From an uncultured Bacteroides sp. (GTDB taxonomy: Bacteria > Bacteroidota > Bacteroidia > Bacteroidales > Bacteroidaceae): a DNA stretch of 37,177 bases. A program made the position numbers and the translations under genes. Positions 24,047 to 33,297 of this stretch are shown piece by piece. The notes beneath the pieces are model-generated. The model did no database searches, was not told the origin of the DNA, and saw only the letters and a program-made list of their open reading frames with translations. The stretch's first letter is position 1. The number at the start of each line of letters is the position of its first letter. The stretch lies in contig CAAFUN010000070.1 in assembly GCA_900766195.1 (NCBI GenBank), forward strand, positions 1 to 37,177. The letters run 5' to 3'.

Positions 24047-26608
24047 TTAAGAAGGAATAAAGATAATTTCAAATATCTCTACAGCTCCGTCAATTGTTAC
24101 TTTCTCTGTTCCCTTTGCAAAATCTACTTTTACGAACGGAGTGTTTAGCGTAGTTTCTGCTAGCAATTTATGATCAGAGGAGTATTGAAGTAGCTTTAAA
24201 GGTTCTTTTGATGAATTCGGTTTGAGTAAAAGAGTGCATCCTGAAATATCTTTGGGAAGCGTGAAGGATAAGACACCATTGTTGATGTACGAAGTAGAAG
24301 GATTTTTATCAAATGCCAAGAGAGCCTTTTCTAAGTCATCAGCTTGGATGTGAAAGTTAAGATTTTTCACTTTTATAGGATTTACTTCAAATGAGCGGAC
24401 AGCAGCCCAGTTACTCTTTGCTGATGAAAGTCTCTTTAGCCGGACATATCTGGCTTTTACGGGAGTCCCGCTCCAGCTTATTACATACTGTTTTTGGAGG
24501 CTGTCAGTAAGTGCAGTCCAGCTTTTTCCGTCTTCCGAATATTCTACTAGAGCGTTGTCAAAGTAATCTACATCGTCCACCGAATTCCTGCCTTGCAGAA
24601 TGGATATTTCTGTAATCTCTTTTGTATTGCCGAGATCAGCGCCAATCCAGCTTCGGATGTCCTGCGAAGTGCCCGAAGTGTAGAATGTAGTAGTATCATT
24701 GTCAAACATCAGTTTGTTCTGAATAGTGCTGAGGTTTTTGAATGAACCTATTGCCCTGTAAGAAAGAGGAAGCTCTCCCGTCAGTTTTACATAGAACTTT
24801 TTCAATAAATCGTCCATTACATTTTCATAGAACGATTGCATTTTCATTGTACCGGATTTGTGGGCATTGAATGCTTTACGGTCTTCTTCCGTCATCAGAT
24901 TATTAATGTATGCAGTCCAGAATGTTGTATTGTCAGCTTTCGTGTAAAGCTCTATCAAGTCCAACACTTTCTTTCCTCTGGTACCGAGTTTGCCAAACTC
25001 CACGAGCCAGGGGCGAAGTTCATTAAGGAGTATCTTATTTGCACATTTTTCTTCCATCTCTGCGGGAGTTTTTTCTATTTTTTTGAACTCTCTTTGCAGG
25101 TTGTTGAATTCTTCTTTAGTGTAGCTATCTATTCTGAACGTCTCTGTTTCCCACGATTCAGCTCTCCGGTATCCGGTTTCCGTATCACACGAATGAATTG
25201 CAAAAGTTCTGTACGCTTCTTTTGCTTCAGGGGTGAGTTCGGTAATACCGCGTTCCCAGTTGTCGATAGGGTTGTATCCCGCTATGTTCCAAGCATAATC
25301 AGCTACGCCGTAAAGTGCTAGTTTGGAGGTTTCGCCGTGTTCCATCGGATTGCTGATTAATCCGCGAAGGTCATTTGAGGTGAGCGAGGTGTCGAGACCA
25401 TAGGCAGGACCTTGCATGATGATATGACGTGCATAGTCGGTAACGGGGAAGTTCCACCAATATAGTGCGGGGCGTTTGATTCGGGAGTTTACCCAGTCCA
25501 TTGTCTCTTTGGTAAGATCGCCGCACACAACGTCGCCCGTCCAAAATACATTGATTGAGGGATCCAGGGTATTGCCATATATGCTCAGGCTTCCTTGTGG
25601 GGTGGGGTTTGCCCAAAGTTTGGAATAGTCTGTCGGACAAACAATGAGAGGGGATACATCCCCTTTTTCTTTCACAAAGTCTTTATTCAACCTGTTCAGC
25701 AACTCGGTCTGTTTCGTTGGGTTTGTACCTTCGCCTTCGATATCGTCAAAAAAGATGGCAAATGAATGTACACCGAGATCATACATCAGGTTGAATTTAT
25801 GAACCAGATTATTGTAGTCGGTATCATTCCATTTGATGTCCTGTCCCGGATGAATGGCCCATACAAAGTCTACCCGATTACGATTACAGGCAGTCACCAG
25901 TTCTTTGATACTTTCGGCTTCTTTTTCGGGATAGGGGAGACGCCAGTTGGGACAACTGTGATAGGGGTCATCTTTGGGACCATACAAGTAGTAATTCATT
26001 TTGAATTGACCGTAAAAGTCTATAAGCGATAGTCTTACTTGGTGCGACCAAGGTGTACCATAAAATCCTTCTACAACCCCTCTATACGGAAGATCGGGGT
26101 AATCATTGATTTTTAAATGCGGCAGTTTGTTGTTTGCCGAAATGGGACTTTTCATTATTTGGCGAAGAGTCTGTATTCCGTAGAAAGCACCCTTTTCATC
26201 ATATCCGATAATGGATATACCTTTTCCGTCAATGCTGATTGAATATGCGCCTGAAATGCTTTTTACTCCCGATTTGAGTGAAACCTTTTTTCCAAAGTCG
26301 ATCATAAGTTTTGTTCCTCTTTTACTAAGATTCGCAAATCCTAGGTCAGAAGAGAATTTTCCTTGTATATCCTTTAGGTTGATGCCTTTTGATATATCAA
26401 GCTTGCCGCCTTCCACAAGTTTAATATTGTGAGGGGTGGGATTAATAATCAATCCTTTGTGATCTATAACTTTGCCGGGAACCATAAGAATATCTTGAGA
26501 TTCTGACCTTTGCGTGTTTAAATCAATGTCCTGTTCTTGTGCCACAAGATTGCTACACATAAATAGGGTGACCGCTAATAGGGTTAGAGTTTTCTTGTAA
26601 TTTATCAT
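24047..26608 (-). CDS. Secreted GH84 beta-N-acetylglucosaminidase with F5/8 C-type domain
   Basis: Removes terminal beta-linked GlcNAc from glycans or glycoproteins, probably in the periplasm or at the cell surface. The start is placed at the internal ATG (26608), giving 853 residues. It is followed at once by a good signal peptide (about 1-23, ending VAQE). An upstream in-frame ATG at 26689 would put a hairpin-forming stretch into the coding region. Domains: an N-terminal alpha/beta GH20b-like part (about 35-165), then the GH84 barrel with YRGVVEGFYGTPW (175-187) and the catalytic pair D288-D289 in FFDDIEGEG, a helical part, an F5/8 type C/CBM32-like domain (about 621-743) and a C-terminal beta region. 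GH84 enzymes use substrate-assisted catalysis with two adjacent aspartates, and both are present. It is the last gene of the PUL. Confidence 0.93.
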   Translation of the reverse strand: MINYKKTLTLLAVTLFMCSNLVAQEQDIDLNTQRSESQDILMVPGKVIDHKGLIINPTPHNIKLVEGGKLDISKGINLKDIQGKFSSDLGFANLSKRGTKLMIDFGKKVSLKSGVKSISGAYSISIDGKGISIIGYDEKGAFYGIQTLRQIMKSPISANNKLPHLKINDYPDLPYRGVVEGFYGTPWSHQVRLSLIDFYGQFKMNYYLYGPKDDPYHSCPNWRLPYPEKEAESIKELVTACNRNRVDFVWAIHPGQDIKWNDTDYNNLVHKFNLMYDLGVHSFAIFFDDIEGEGTNPTKQTELLNRLNKDFVKEKGDVSPLIVCPTDYSKLWANPTPQGSLSIYGNTLDPSINVFWTGDVVCGDLTKETMDWVNSRIKRPALYWWNFPVTDYARHIIMQGPAYGLDTSLTSNDLRGLISNPMEHGETSKLALYGVADYAWNIAGYNPIDNWERGITELTPEAKEAYRTFAIHSCDTETGYRRAESWETETFRIDSYTKEEFNNLQREFKKIEKTPAEMEEKCANKILLNELRPWLVEFGKLGTRGKKVLDLIELYTKADNTTFWTAYINNLMTEEDRKAFNAHKSGTMKMQSFYENVMDDLLKKFYVKLTGELPLSYRAIGSFKNLSTIQNKLMFDNDTTTFYTSGTSQDIRSWIGADLGNTKEITEISILQGRNSVDDVDYFDNALVEYSEDGKSWTALTDSLQKQYVISWSGTPVKARYVRLKRLSSAKSNWAAVRSFEVNPIKVKNLNFHIQADDLEKALLAFDKNPSTSYINNGVLSFTLPKDISGCTLLLKPNSSKEPLKLLQYSSDHKLLAETTLNTPFVKVDFAKGTEKVTIDGAVEIFEIIFIPS

Positions 26609-26649
26609 GATGTGATAGATTCGTTTATACATAATGCCTGATATATATG

Positions 26650-26683
26650 AAGCGTATCTCAACCGTACGATTGAGATACGCTT
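26650..26683 (-). promoter_or_regulatory. Intercistronic hairpin between susD and the GH84 gene
   Basis: A 13-bp perfect stem, AAGCGTATCTCAA (26650-26662) with TTGAGATACGCTT (26671-26683), encloses an 8-base loop. It lies in the gap between the SusD stop (26726) and the GH84 ATG (26608). No T-run follows on the minus strand (it continues CATATATAT). A leaky terminator or an mRNA-end stabiliser that sets the ratio of SusCD to enzyme is plausible. Confidence 0.65.
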
Positions 26684-26725
26684 ATTCAACTTAATTGGTC
26701 AGGTTAAATAATGAGTTTCGCAGTG

Positions 26726-28417
26726 TTAGAAGTTGCCTTTATCAGCATTATCCCACCACAAGTGCGTTCCGCCTTTATCTCCGGAGATACCATATTTGCT
26801 CGAATTCTCAGCATCCAAAAGTTTAAGTCCAGTTTCCAGGCCTTTGGCATTGGCGTCATAAGCTTGGCTGCTATAGATAACTCGGCGTACACCTTCTGCC
26901 GTTTCTACACCTCCATTACTCTCGTTTACAAACGGAGGGAGGAAATGCGGATAGCCTGTACGGCGCTGTTCTGCCCATGCCTCAGTTGACAATGGGAATA
27001 GTGCAAGCCACTTTTGGGTAATGATGCGTTCAAGCTTTTGTTCATTGGTGGCAGCATCATCCCATTTTACACTAAGTTTATTAACGGCGGGTGTACTCAA
27101 AGTGGAGGTTACCGGGTCTACAAAGTCTATTTGAGTGGTAGTGCCATTGATATAGGCGTCAATCGCTCCATCTTCATATTTTTTTACTCCTGAATAATCA
27201 CCTCTATAAGCTAACTCATTTTCTGCGGAAACCCGAATACCCTTTTCGTATAAATCTTTCACGCTTTCGGTGCCAATATCCCATCTTAACTTAGCTTCAG
27301 CCAATAAGAAGTATGATTCAGCGGCTTTCATGATTGGCAATGGCATGGAGTAAGAAGAACCTCCGTTACCTTGAATCCAACCGGAGAAGTTGCCCCAATC
27401 GTTTGGTTTGGCGGGCAGACCGCTGGCAAAGCGGATTCCAAGATACTGAGTATTTTTAGGTACCACTACAGTGCTGCCGTTCTTATCTTTAACATCTCCT
27501 GTGTTTTTAGTCATATACAACGGTTGTCTCGGGTCTTTCATACCACTCATCAGGGTCACTAAATTAGCATTGAATCCACAATCCCCCCATGCAAACATTA
27601 GCCACATTTCATTTTCTAAGCCTTTACTTATTAAGATATCTTTGTTTACGGTAGCCAGAGTGTTTGTGGCTGCTTCTGTAGCCATTGCCTTTAAATTCAT
27701 GTCAGTACCAGCTTCAGCTTCCCGTTTAGAGAGCCGTAAAGCCATACGAAGCTTCATAGTATTGGCAATCTTTATCCATAGTTCGGTATCTCCGTTACAC
27801 CAACAGTCAAAGGTTTTCAGCTTTACTATTTCATCGGCGCTCATGGCTTTGATGTCTATCATGGCTTGGTTCAAATCATTGAACATAGCCTTATACAAAT
27901 CCTTTTGACTGTCAAATTCGTAGTAAGCTTCGTTCTTATTCTGGAGGATGGAACTATATGGTAGCGGACCGTAAGCATCCGTTGTCATCAGGGTTCCGTA
28001 GGCTTGTACAACGCGCATTACGCCTGCCAGACCTTTGTTACCATCTACATCGCATTGTGCAATGATGCGGCGTGTGTTATTAAAGATATGCAAGTAGTAG
28101 TTTTCGTACATACCACCACTATGCCCTCTATTTTCACCCATGTCTCCGTTCGTGAAGTTACCGTTGGGAGTCATAAAAAATCCACCATAAAGGTCAATCG
28201 TTAGGTTAGTCCAAAACTGGAACATATTCTGCTGTGGAGGATAACAGTAAGTCATTGGCTCAGTACACTGTGCAGCAAAGGGCAAGTCTGCCGGGTTCAC
28301 CTGGATGTTGCTGGTGTTCAGACTTTCAAAGTTATCAGTACATGAGGTGATAACATTCGCTCCAAAGGCGGCAAATGCAGTCAATAAGGTATATTTTAAA
28401 ATAATTGTTGGTTTCAT
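26726..28417 (-). CDS. SusD/RagB-like outer-membrane glycan-binding lipoprotein (second pair)
   Basis: A 563-residue surface lipoprotein that captures glycan and hands it to the SusC partner. The lipobox is at VITSC with lipidated C26, after a short signal peptide. The body is of the SusD-like-2 type (helical TPR repeats, ending RTGYPHFLPP and GGTHLWWDNADKGNF). It starts 11 bases after the stop of its SusC gene. It is clearly related to the SusD at 31657-33297: both share RTGYP and the GGT-LWWD-A--GNF ending. The pairs therefore look duplicated and diverged. Confidence 0.92.
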   Translation of the reverse strand: MKPTIILKYTLLTAFAAFGANVITSCTDNFESLNTSNIQVNPADLPFAAQCTEPMTYCYPPQQNMFQFWTNLTIDLYGGFFMTPNGNFTNGDMGENRGHSGGMYENYYLHIFNNTRRIIAQCDVDGNKGLAGVMRVVQAYGTLMTTDAYGPLPYSSILQNKNEAYYEFDSQKDLYKAMFNDLNQAMIDIKAMSADEIVKLKTFDCWCNGDTELWIKIANTMKLRMALRLSKREAEAGTDMNLKAMATEAATNTLATVNKDILISKGLENEMWLMFAWGDCGFNANLVTLMSGMKDPRQPLYMTKNTGDVKDKNGSTVVVPKNTQYLGIRFASGLPAKPNDWGNFSGWIQGNGGSSYSMPLPIMKAAESYFLLAEAKLRWDIGTESVKDLYEKGIRVSAENELAYRGDYSGVKKYEDGAIDAYINGTTTQIDFVDPVTSTLSTPAVNKLSVKWDDAATNEQKLERIITQKWLALFPLSTEAWAEQRRTGYPHFLPPFVNESNGGVETAEGVRRVIYSSQAYDANAKGLETGLKLLDAENSSKYGISGDKGGTHLWWDNADKGNF

Positions 28418-28428
28418 TATCGTAGGTA

Positions 28429-31400
28429 TTAGAAGTTAAGTTTCAAATTAAGTCCAAAACTGCGTGCTGTAGGTAAGGCAAACATATCAGCGCCTTGCAT
28501 ACCATTGGTTATACCTGCTGATACATCCGGGTCCATAGGAGCGTCTTTATAGAAGAAGAACAAGTTGCGTCCGATGAGGGCAGCAGTCAAATTCTTGCCA
28601 AATCCGAACAAGTTACGGAACGTATAGCCGAAAGTCATTTCACGCAAACGGATGTTAGTGGCATTATAAACATAGTTTTCTACGGCGTATGGACTGTTGA
28701 AGTTGTTATTACCTGTGGTGCGATAATACTTCTCAGCGTCAAATTTTACTCCGTCTACCGTTAAGCCTCCGGCATCACGTGCATCGCCTGAACGTTTAGA
28801 AACTCCCCAACCGTCTAATGCGGCTTCCGTCATGGCGAGAACTTTTCCTCCCAATTTGGCATCAATCAAGAATGACAAGGTAAAATCTTTGTAGCGGAAT
28901 GTATTGCTCCATCCCATGTTAACTTTGGCATTCATGTTGCCTGCATAGTTGAGCTCTTCAGACGAGTCACCGCTGACAATGGGTTCTCCTTTCTCGTTTT
29001 GCAAGGGCTTTCCGTTATCATCGCGCATGATGTGGCGTACATATAAATCACCGTATTCTCCACCTTTTTTCAAGATGACTTTAGCACCGCCGAAATCGGT
29101 TAATGTCAGTCCGTTCGGAAGATCATCTACCAATTTCATGATCTCATTCTTGTTGTAAGCGAAATTGAGATTGGTGCTCCAGCTGAAGTTGTCTGTAAAC
29201 TGTTCAAACCATCCGGCTGTAACTTCGACACCTTGGTTCTGTACGTCTCCTGCATTGACATAGCGGTTTCTTAACCCTGATTCGTAAGGAGCGGCAATGG
29301 TGAAAAACTGGTTTTTAGTGTTCGTCTTATAATAAGTAATACCTAAGTTGAATCTGTTCTGGAAGAATGTTCCGTCGAAACCTATTTCCAATGAATTGGT
29401 CTTTTCAGGTTTTAAAGTTCTGAATGGTGCTTTCTCCGGCGGAGTGATGGCACCCTGAGAACCTAAGGTATATAAAAGATTGGTTACATAAACAGGCACG
29501 TCATTACCTACTATAGAGTAGCTTGCGCGGAATTTGAACAAATCAACATTTTTACCCATGTTGATAAACTTGTTGAGCAGGGCACTTACACCTACCGACG
29601 GGTAGAAGAAGGATACGCTTTCTGTATAAGCCAAGGCGGAAGACCAGTCATTACGTGCAGTTACATCGAGGAACAGGCCATCATGATAACCAACCTGGGC
29701 AGTGGCGAATATGGAATTCAATCGTTTATTGGTTATCCAATTATCGTCTTTGCTTACGGTTGACATATTACCGTAGTAATTGTTAGGAGTAAAGATGTTG
29801 GGATAATAGATATTACCGGCACCGGGGCTGGTAAAGATAGATCCTTCACCCCAAAGGTCAACATGTGCAGTCTTGGTTTTTGTGAAACTGGAACCGGCTG
29901 TTGCTGAAAGAGATATTTCATTGAACTTATGGTTGTAGCTAACCAGGAAGTCACCATAGAGCTGGTCGCTGAAGTAGCGATTGTCTTTCATACGGCCCAT
30001 CGGATATAAGTTACCTACACTGGATGCGTATGCATTGTGTACGAAATGTTCTTCGCCACGCTCGTAACGCATACGGCCTTGTACATTCAAGTCGGGAGTG
30101 ATATCCCATTTGATGTTGCCGCCGAATTCATAACGGTTACGGTCGGTTACAGGAGTCTGTCGGTTCAACATCCAATAGGGGTTACCGAATTGTTGTTGCT
30201 TCACATTCGTCCAGTTTTGTACATAACATGCGCGTTCGTTGTCATAGACTTCATACTGATTTTTGTAGCCGTTCCAGTCTTCACCTCTAGGGAAGAGATA
30301 GGCGCCGGTCAGCGGATTCCACAAATAACCCGAGGCGGGTTGATTGGCTATGTGCTGGTTGGTAAATTTGGATGAGAAGTCCACATGAATGGTTTTCAGG
30401 ACATTGAATCCTACTTTCGCATTCAGGTTGTGGCTGCGATAATCATTTTCCGGTGTCACACCTTTTGAATAGACATTGGCGTATGAAAAATAAGCCTGAA
30501 TATTTTCGTTACCGCCGCTCAAAGCGATTGAGTTATTGGTGGTAAGACCAGTACGGAAGAACTCTTTTGCGTAATTGGGCGCTGACTTGCTTAGTTTTTC
30601 TCCCCAGCTGAAAGTACCGTTATCGCTCATACCGTATGTATTTTGGAATTCGGGTAGTATCATCGGGTTTTCGATGGTTGTATTGCTGGATACGTTGATG
30701 GATACCTTACCCGACTGTGCCGATTTGGTGGTAATCATGATGGCACCGTTGGCTGCTACAGCACCGTAAAGAGCTGCTGCCGACGGACCTTTCAGCAATG
30801 TCATCTGTGCAATGTCATCCGGGTTGATACCGGACATGGCATCACCACCGTCGCGCTGGCCTCCATAGTTACTATCTACTTGTGAACTTGTAATGTTCAT
30901 CATCATCGGAACACCATCTACTACGATAAGGGGCTGGTTGTTACCACTGATTGACTTGTTTCCACGGAACAGGATTTTAGAGGAACCGCCTGCACCGGTA
31001 GAGTTGGGGGTAATGGACAAACCGGCACTTTTACCTTGCAGAGAGTTAATCATATTGATGCTTTTGATGTCGTTTACATCTTTACCACCAACCGTCTGTG
31101 CCGAGTAAGTCAGTGTTTCAGATTGCCGCTTGATACCCATGGCGGTAACTACGACTTCACCCAAAATTTCAGAGTCATCTTCCATTATTACATTGAAGGA
31201 GGTCCGGTTCTTTACCGGGATGTTCTGTGTTTTATATCCGATATAGGATATTGCGATAGTAGCATCTTTGGGAACACCGGTCAATAAGAAGGCACCATCC
31301 AGATCGGTGATTACTCCATTGGTAGTACCGTTAACCAAAACGTTAGCTCCAATAATGGGGTTTCCTTGTGAATCTTTGACCGATCCTTTGATTGTAGAGT

Positions 31401-31554
31401 TTTGTTGGACAACATTTACAGCTACATTTTCTGTCGCCGTGTCAGCATGCATTGGCGATGCAATCATTGATAGACAAAATAAGAGCGCTCCGCCCTTTAG
31501 CAAAGGTAACCATTTGAAAGATCCCTTTACGCTTTCGTTTAAATGTTTTTTCAT
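28429..31554 (-). CDS. SusC/RagA-like TonB-dependent transporter (second pair)
   Basis: A 1041-residue outer-membrane transporter. It has a signal peptide (about 1-38), a carboxypeptidase-regulatory-like domain (about 54-127), a TonB-box region near LGEVVVTAMG (131-140), the plug with SLQGKSAGL and LFRGNKSISGNNQPLIVVDG, and a 22-strand-type barrel ending in ...FGLNLKLNF. Unlike the SusC at 33294 it has no STN domain, so it should transport without signalling to the anti-sigma factor. The 102-base gap before it (31555-31656) holds only a small 6-bp hairpin. It is probably cotranscribed with the first pair. Confidence 0.93.
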   Translation of the reverse strand: MKKHLNESVKGSFKWLPLLKGGALLFCLSMIASPMHADTATENVAVNVVQQNSTIKGSVKDSQGNPIIGANVLVNGTTNGVITDLDGAFLLTGVPKDATIAISYIGYKTQNIPVKNRTSFNVIMEDDSEILGEVVVTAMGIKRQSETLTYSAQTVGGKDVNDIKSINMINSLQGKSAGLSITPNSTGAGGSSKILFRGNKSISGNNQPLIVVDGVPMMMNITSSQVDSNYGGQRDGGDAMSGINPDDIAQMTLLKGPSAAALYGAVAANGAIMITTKSAQSGKVSINVSSNTTIENPMILPEFQNTYGMSDNGTFSWGEKLSKSAPNYAKEFFRTGLTTNNSIALSGGNENIQAYFSYANVYSKGVTPENDYRSHNLNAKVGFNVLKTIHVDFSSKFTNQHIANQPASGYLWNPLTGAYLFPRGEDWNGYKNQYEVYDNERACYVQNWTNVKQQQFGNPYWMLNRQTPVTDRNRYEFGGNIKWDITPDLNVQGRMRYERGEEHFVHNAYASSVGNLYPMGRMKDNRYFSDQLYGDFLVSYNHKFNEISLSATAGSSFTKTKTAHVDLWGEGSIFTSPGAGNIYYPNIFTPNNYYGNMSTVSKDDNWITNKRLNSIFATAQVGYHDGLFLDVTARNDWSSALAYTESVSFFYPSVGVSALLNKFINMGKNVDLFKFRASYSIVGNDVPVYVTNLLYTLGSQGAITPPEKAPFRTLKPEKTNSLEIGFDGTFFQNRFNLGITYYKTNTKNQFFTIAAPYESGLRNRYVNAGDVQNQGVEVTAGWFEQFTDNFSWSTNLNFAYNKNEIMKLVDDLPNGLTLTDFGGAKVILKKGGEYGDLYVRHIMRDDNGKPLQNEKGEPIVSGDSSEELNYAGNMNAKVNMGWSNTFRYKDFTLSFLIDAKLGGKVLAMTEAALDGWGVSKRSGDARDAGGLTVDGVKFDAEKYYRTTGNNNFNSPYAVENYVYNATNIRLREMTFGYTFRNLFGFGKNLTAALIGRNLFFFYKDAPMDPDVSAGITNGMQGADMFALPTARSFGLNLKLNF

Positions 31555-31656
31555 AACATATTACATTAGGTTTAATTACAAGCAAAGCTTCAGACCTTGC
31601 TTCCTAAGTAATACAGATGATAACAAGAACGTACTAAACGGAGTATCTACTTTTTT

Positions 31657-33297
31657 TTAATTTTCTGATGGGAAGTTACCATTTTCCGCTATATCCCACC
31701 ATAAACGGGTTCCTCCGGTATCAGCTCCTTTAAGGAATCGGATGGCTTTCTGTACCTCTTCTCCATTGGTGTTATATTCTTTTCGTGTAAACGGTAGGCG
31801 TCGTATCTGGAGTTCGGTATCAATGAGTCCGCCGCTCAGATTATATACTACCGGGAATAAGCGGGGATAGCCTGTACGTCTGAATTCTGTCCAAGCTTCA
31901 AATGAATCCGGGTAAATGGCCAGCCATTTTTGGGTGATGATACGTTGCAATTTTTGTTCTTTTGTGTCATTTTCGTGCCATGTTACGGAAATGTTGTTGA
32001 TACCTGGTGTGTTAAAGAATGAGTCGTGATAATCTATATAGTCGGCAGCTTTGGTTCCGTTGTCAGGAGCATTGGCACCACTCAGATACTCGTCGGCATG
32101 GCTTATTCCGTATGAACTAAGAGCAACCCGTACTCCTTGTTCGTAACAGTTTTGGGCACTTTCGCCCATTTGCCAACCGCGCAATGCACCTTCGGCACGT
32201 AAAAACCAAGCTTCGGCGGCATGCATCACCGGGCGTGGGTCGTAACTTTGATAAGTAGAGGATGAGAAGTTTAGATATAGCAATGGAGATTTTGTCTCGA
32301 TAAGAAGTCCTTGGCGGATGCCTACGCAGGTTGAGTCGGCTTTTAGCGTCATTTCTCCTTCGTGATTCACGATTCTTCCGGTACGGGTGAACCATTCTTG
32401 CATGCGTGGATCTCCATAACCTTTTAAGATGGATTCAATGGAGGCATTCATGCGTGAGTCTCCGTAAATGACATCCACCGTCCAGATAGGATTTCCGCCG
32501 GAAAGTAGTATGTCGTCCGAAGCGTCCATGAATACACCATATTTATTATTAACGGCTTTTTCTGCCAACTCTTTAGCGCGTGCGGGCTCAGCTTTTACCA
32601 TGTGCATCGCTATCCTGAGGCACAAAGTATTGGCGAGACGGAGCCATTTGGTGTGGCTACCTCCGCATAATTTGTCGAACTTTGCCAATCCTGCCAATCT
32701 CTCGGTTGACGGGTTACTATCTAAAAAATCTTCCAGCCACTGGATCGATTGGCGTAATTCGTCTATCAAATCAGCATAAATATCACGGTCGGAATCGTAG
32801 TATAAGGTTGCTGCATGTTCTTTGATGCTGCGATAATTTGCGGGGCCGTAGGTATCCACTACTTGTAGCATCCCCATTACTTGTACGATAAGCGTCACTG
32901 CTGCATAATCATAAAATTCCAGTTCTTTACAGATGGGAATGTAGCGATTGGTATAGGGAAGTACGTTTAAGAAAAAATTTTCGAAAGGGCCATGATTGAA
33001 ATCTTCACGAAGGCGGTAGTTTCCATTATGATTATTACCGAAGTTGTGTGGAGTTGTATAATATCCGGCAAAAATATCCACATGCAGGCTCCTCCAATAT
33101 TGGTACATATTGGCATCGCTGGGAAAGAGGTTTTCTTGCGGAAACTGGAGCTTGTTTTCAAGACCGATTTTCATGTCATCCACTCCATTGGGATTCGTGT
33201 TTATGTTTTCGAACCCACTGGTGCATGCCGGTAAGAGTAATACTAATAATAGTATGCGGCAGCTCAGTTTTATTCCAGTCATTTTAAGCGTTTTCAT
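31657..33297 (-). CDS. SusD/RagB-like outer-membrane glycan-binding lipoprotein (first pair)
   Basis: A 546-residue lipoprotein with lipobox LLPAC (C25) directly after the hydrophobic stretch. It is the same SusD-like-2 type as the second pair, with FENINTNPNG after the lipid site, RTGYPRLFPV and GGTRLWWDIAENGNF at the end. Its ATG overlaps the SusC stop by four bases (ATGA, 33294-33297), so translation is coupled and a SusC-SusD complex is expected. It binds the substrate at the cell surface. The substrate is likely GlcNAc-containing, given the GH84 downstream. Confidence 0.92.
   Translation of the reverse strand: MKTLKMTGIKLSCRILLLVLLLPACTSGFENINTNPNGVDDMKIGLENKLQFPQENLFPSDANMYQYWRSLHVDIFAGYYTTPHNFGNNHNGNYRLREDFNHGPFENFFLNVLPYTNRYIPICKELEFYDYAAVTLIVQVMGMLQVVDTYGPANYRSIKEHAATLYYDSDRDIYADLIDELRQSIQWLEDFLDSNPSTERLAGLAKFDKLCGGSHTKWLRLANTLCLRIAMHMVKAEPARAKELAEKAVNNKYGVFMDASDDILLSGGNPIWTVDVIYGDSRMNASIESILKGYGDPRMQEWFTRTGRIVNHEGEMTLKADSTCVGIRQGLLIETKSPLLYLNFSSSTYQSYDPRPVMHAAEAWFLRAEGALRGWQMGESAQNCYEQGVRVALSSYGISHADEYLSGANAPDNGTKAADYIDYHDSFFNTPGINNISVTWHENDTKEQKLQRIITQKWLAIYPDSFEAWTEFRRTGYPRLFPVVYNLSGGLIDTELQIRRLPFTRKEYNTNGEEVQKAIRFLKGADTGGTRLWWDIAENGNFPSEN

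Noticed and set aside
31580..31602. Terminator between the two SusCD pairs
   Set aside because: The stem is only 6 bp (AAGCAA with TTGCTT) and no T-run follows on the minus strand.
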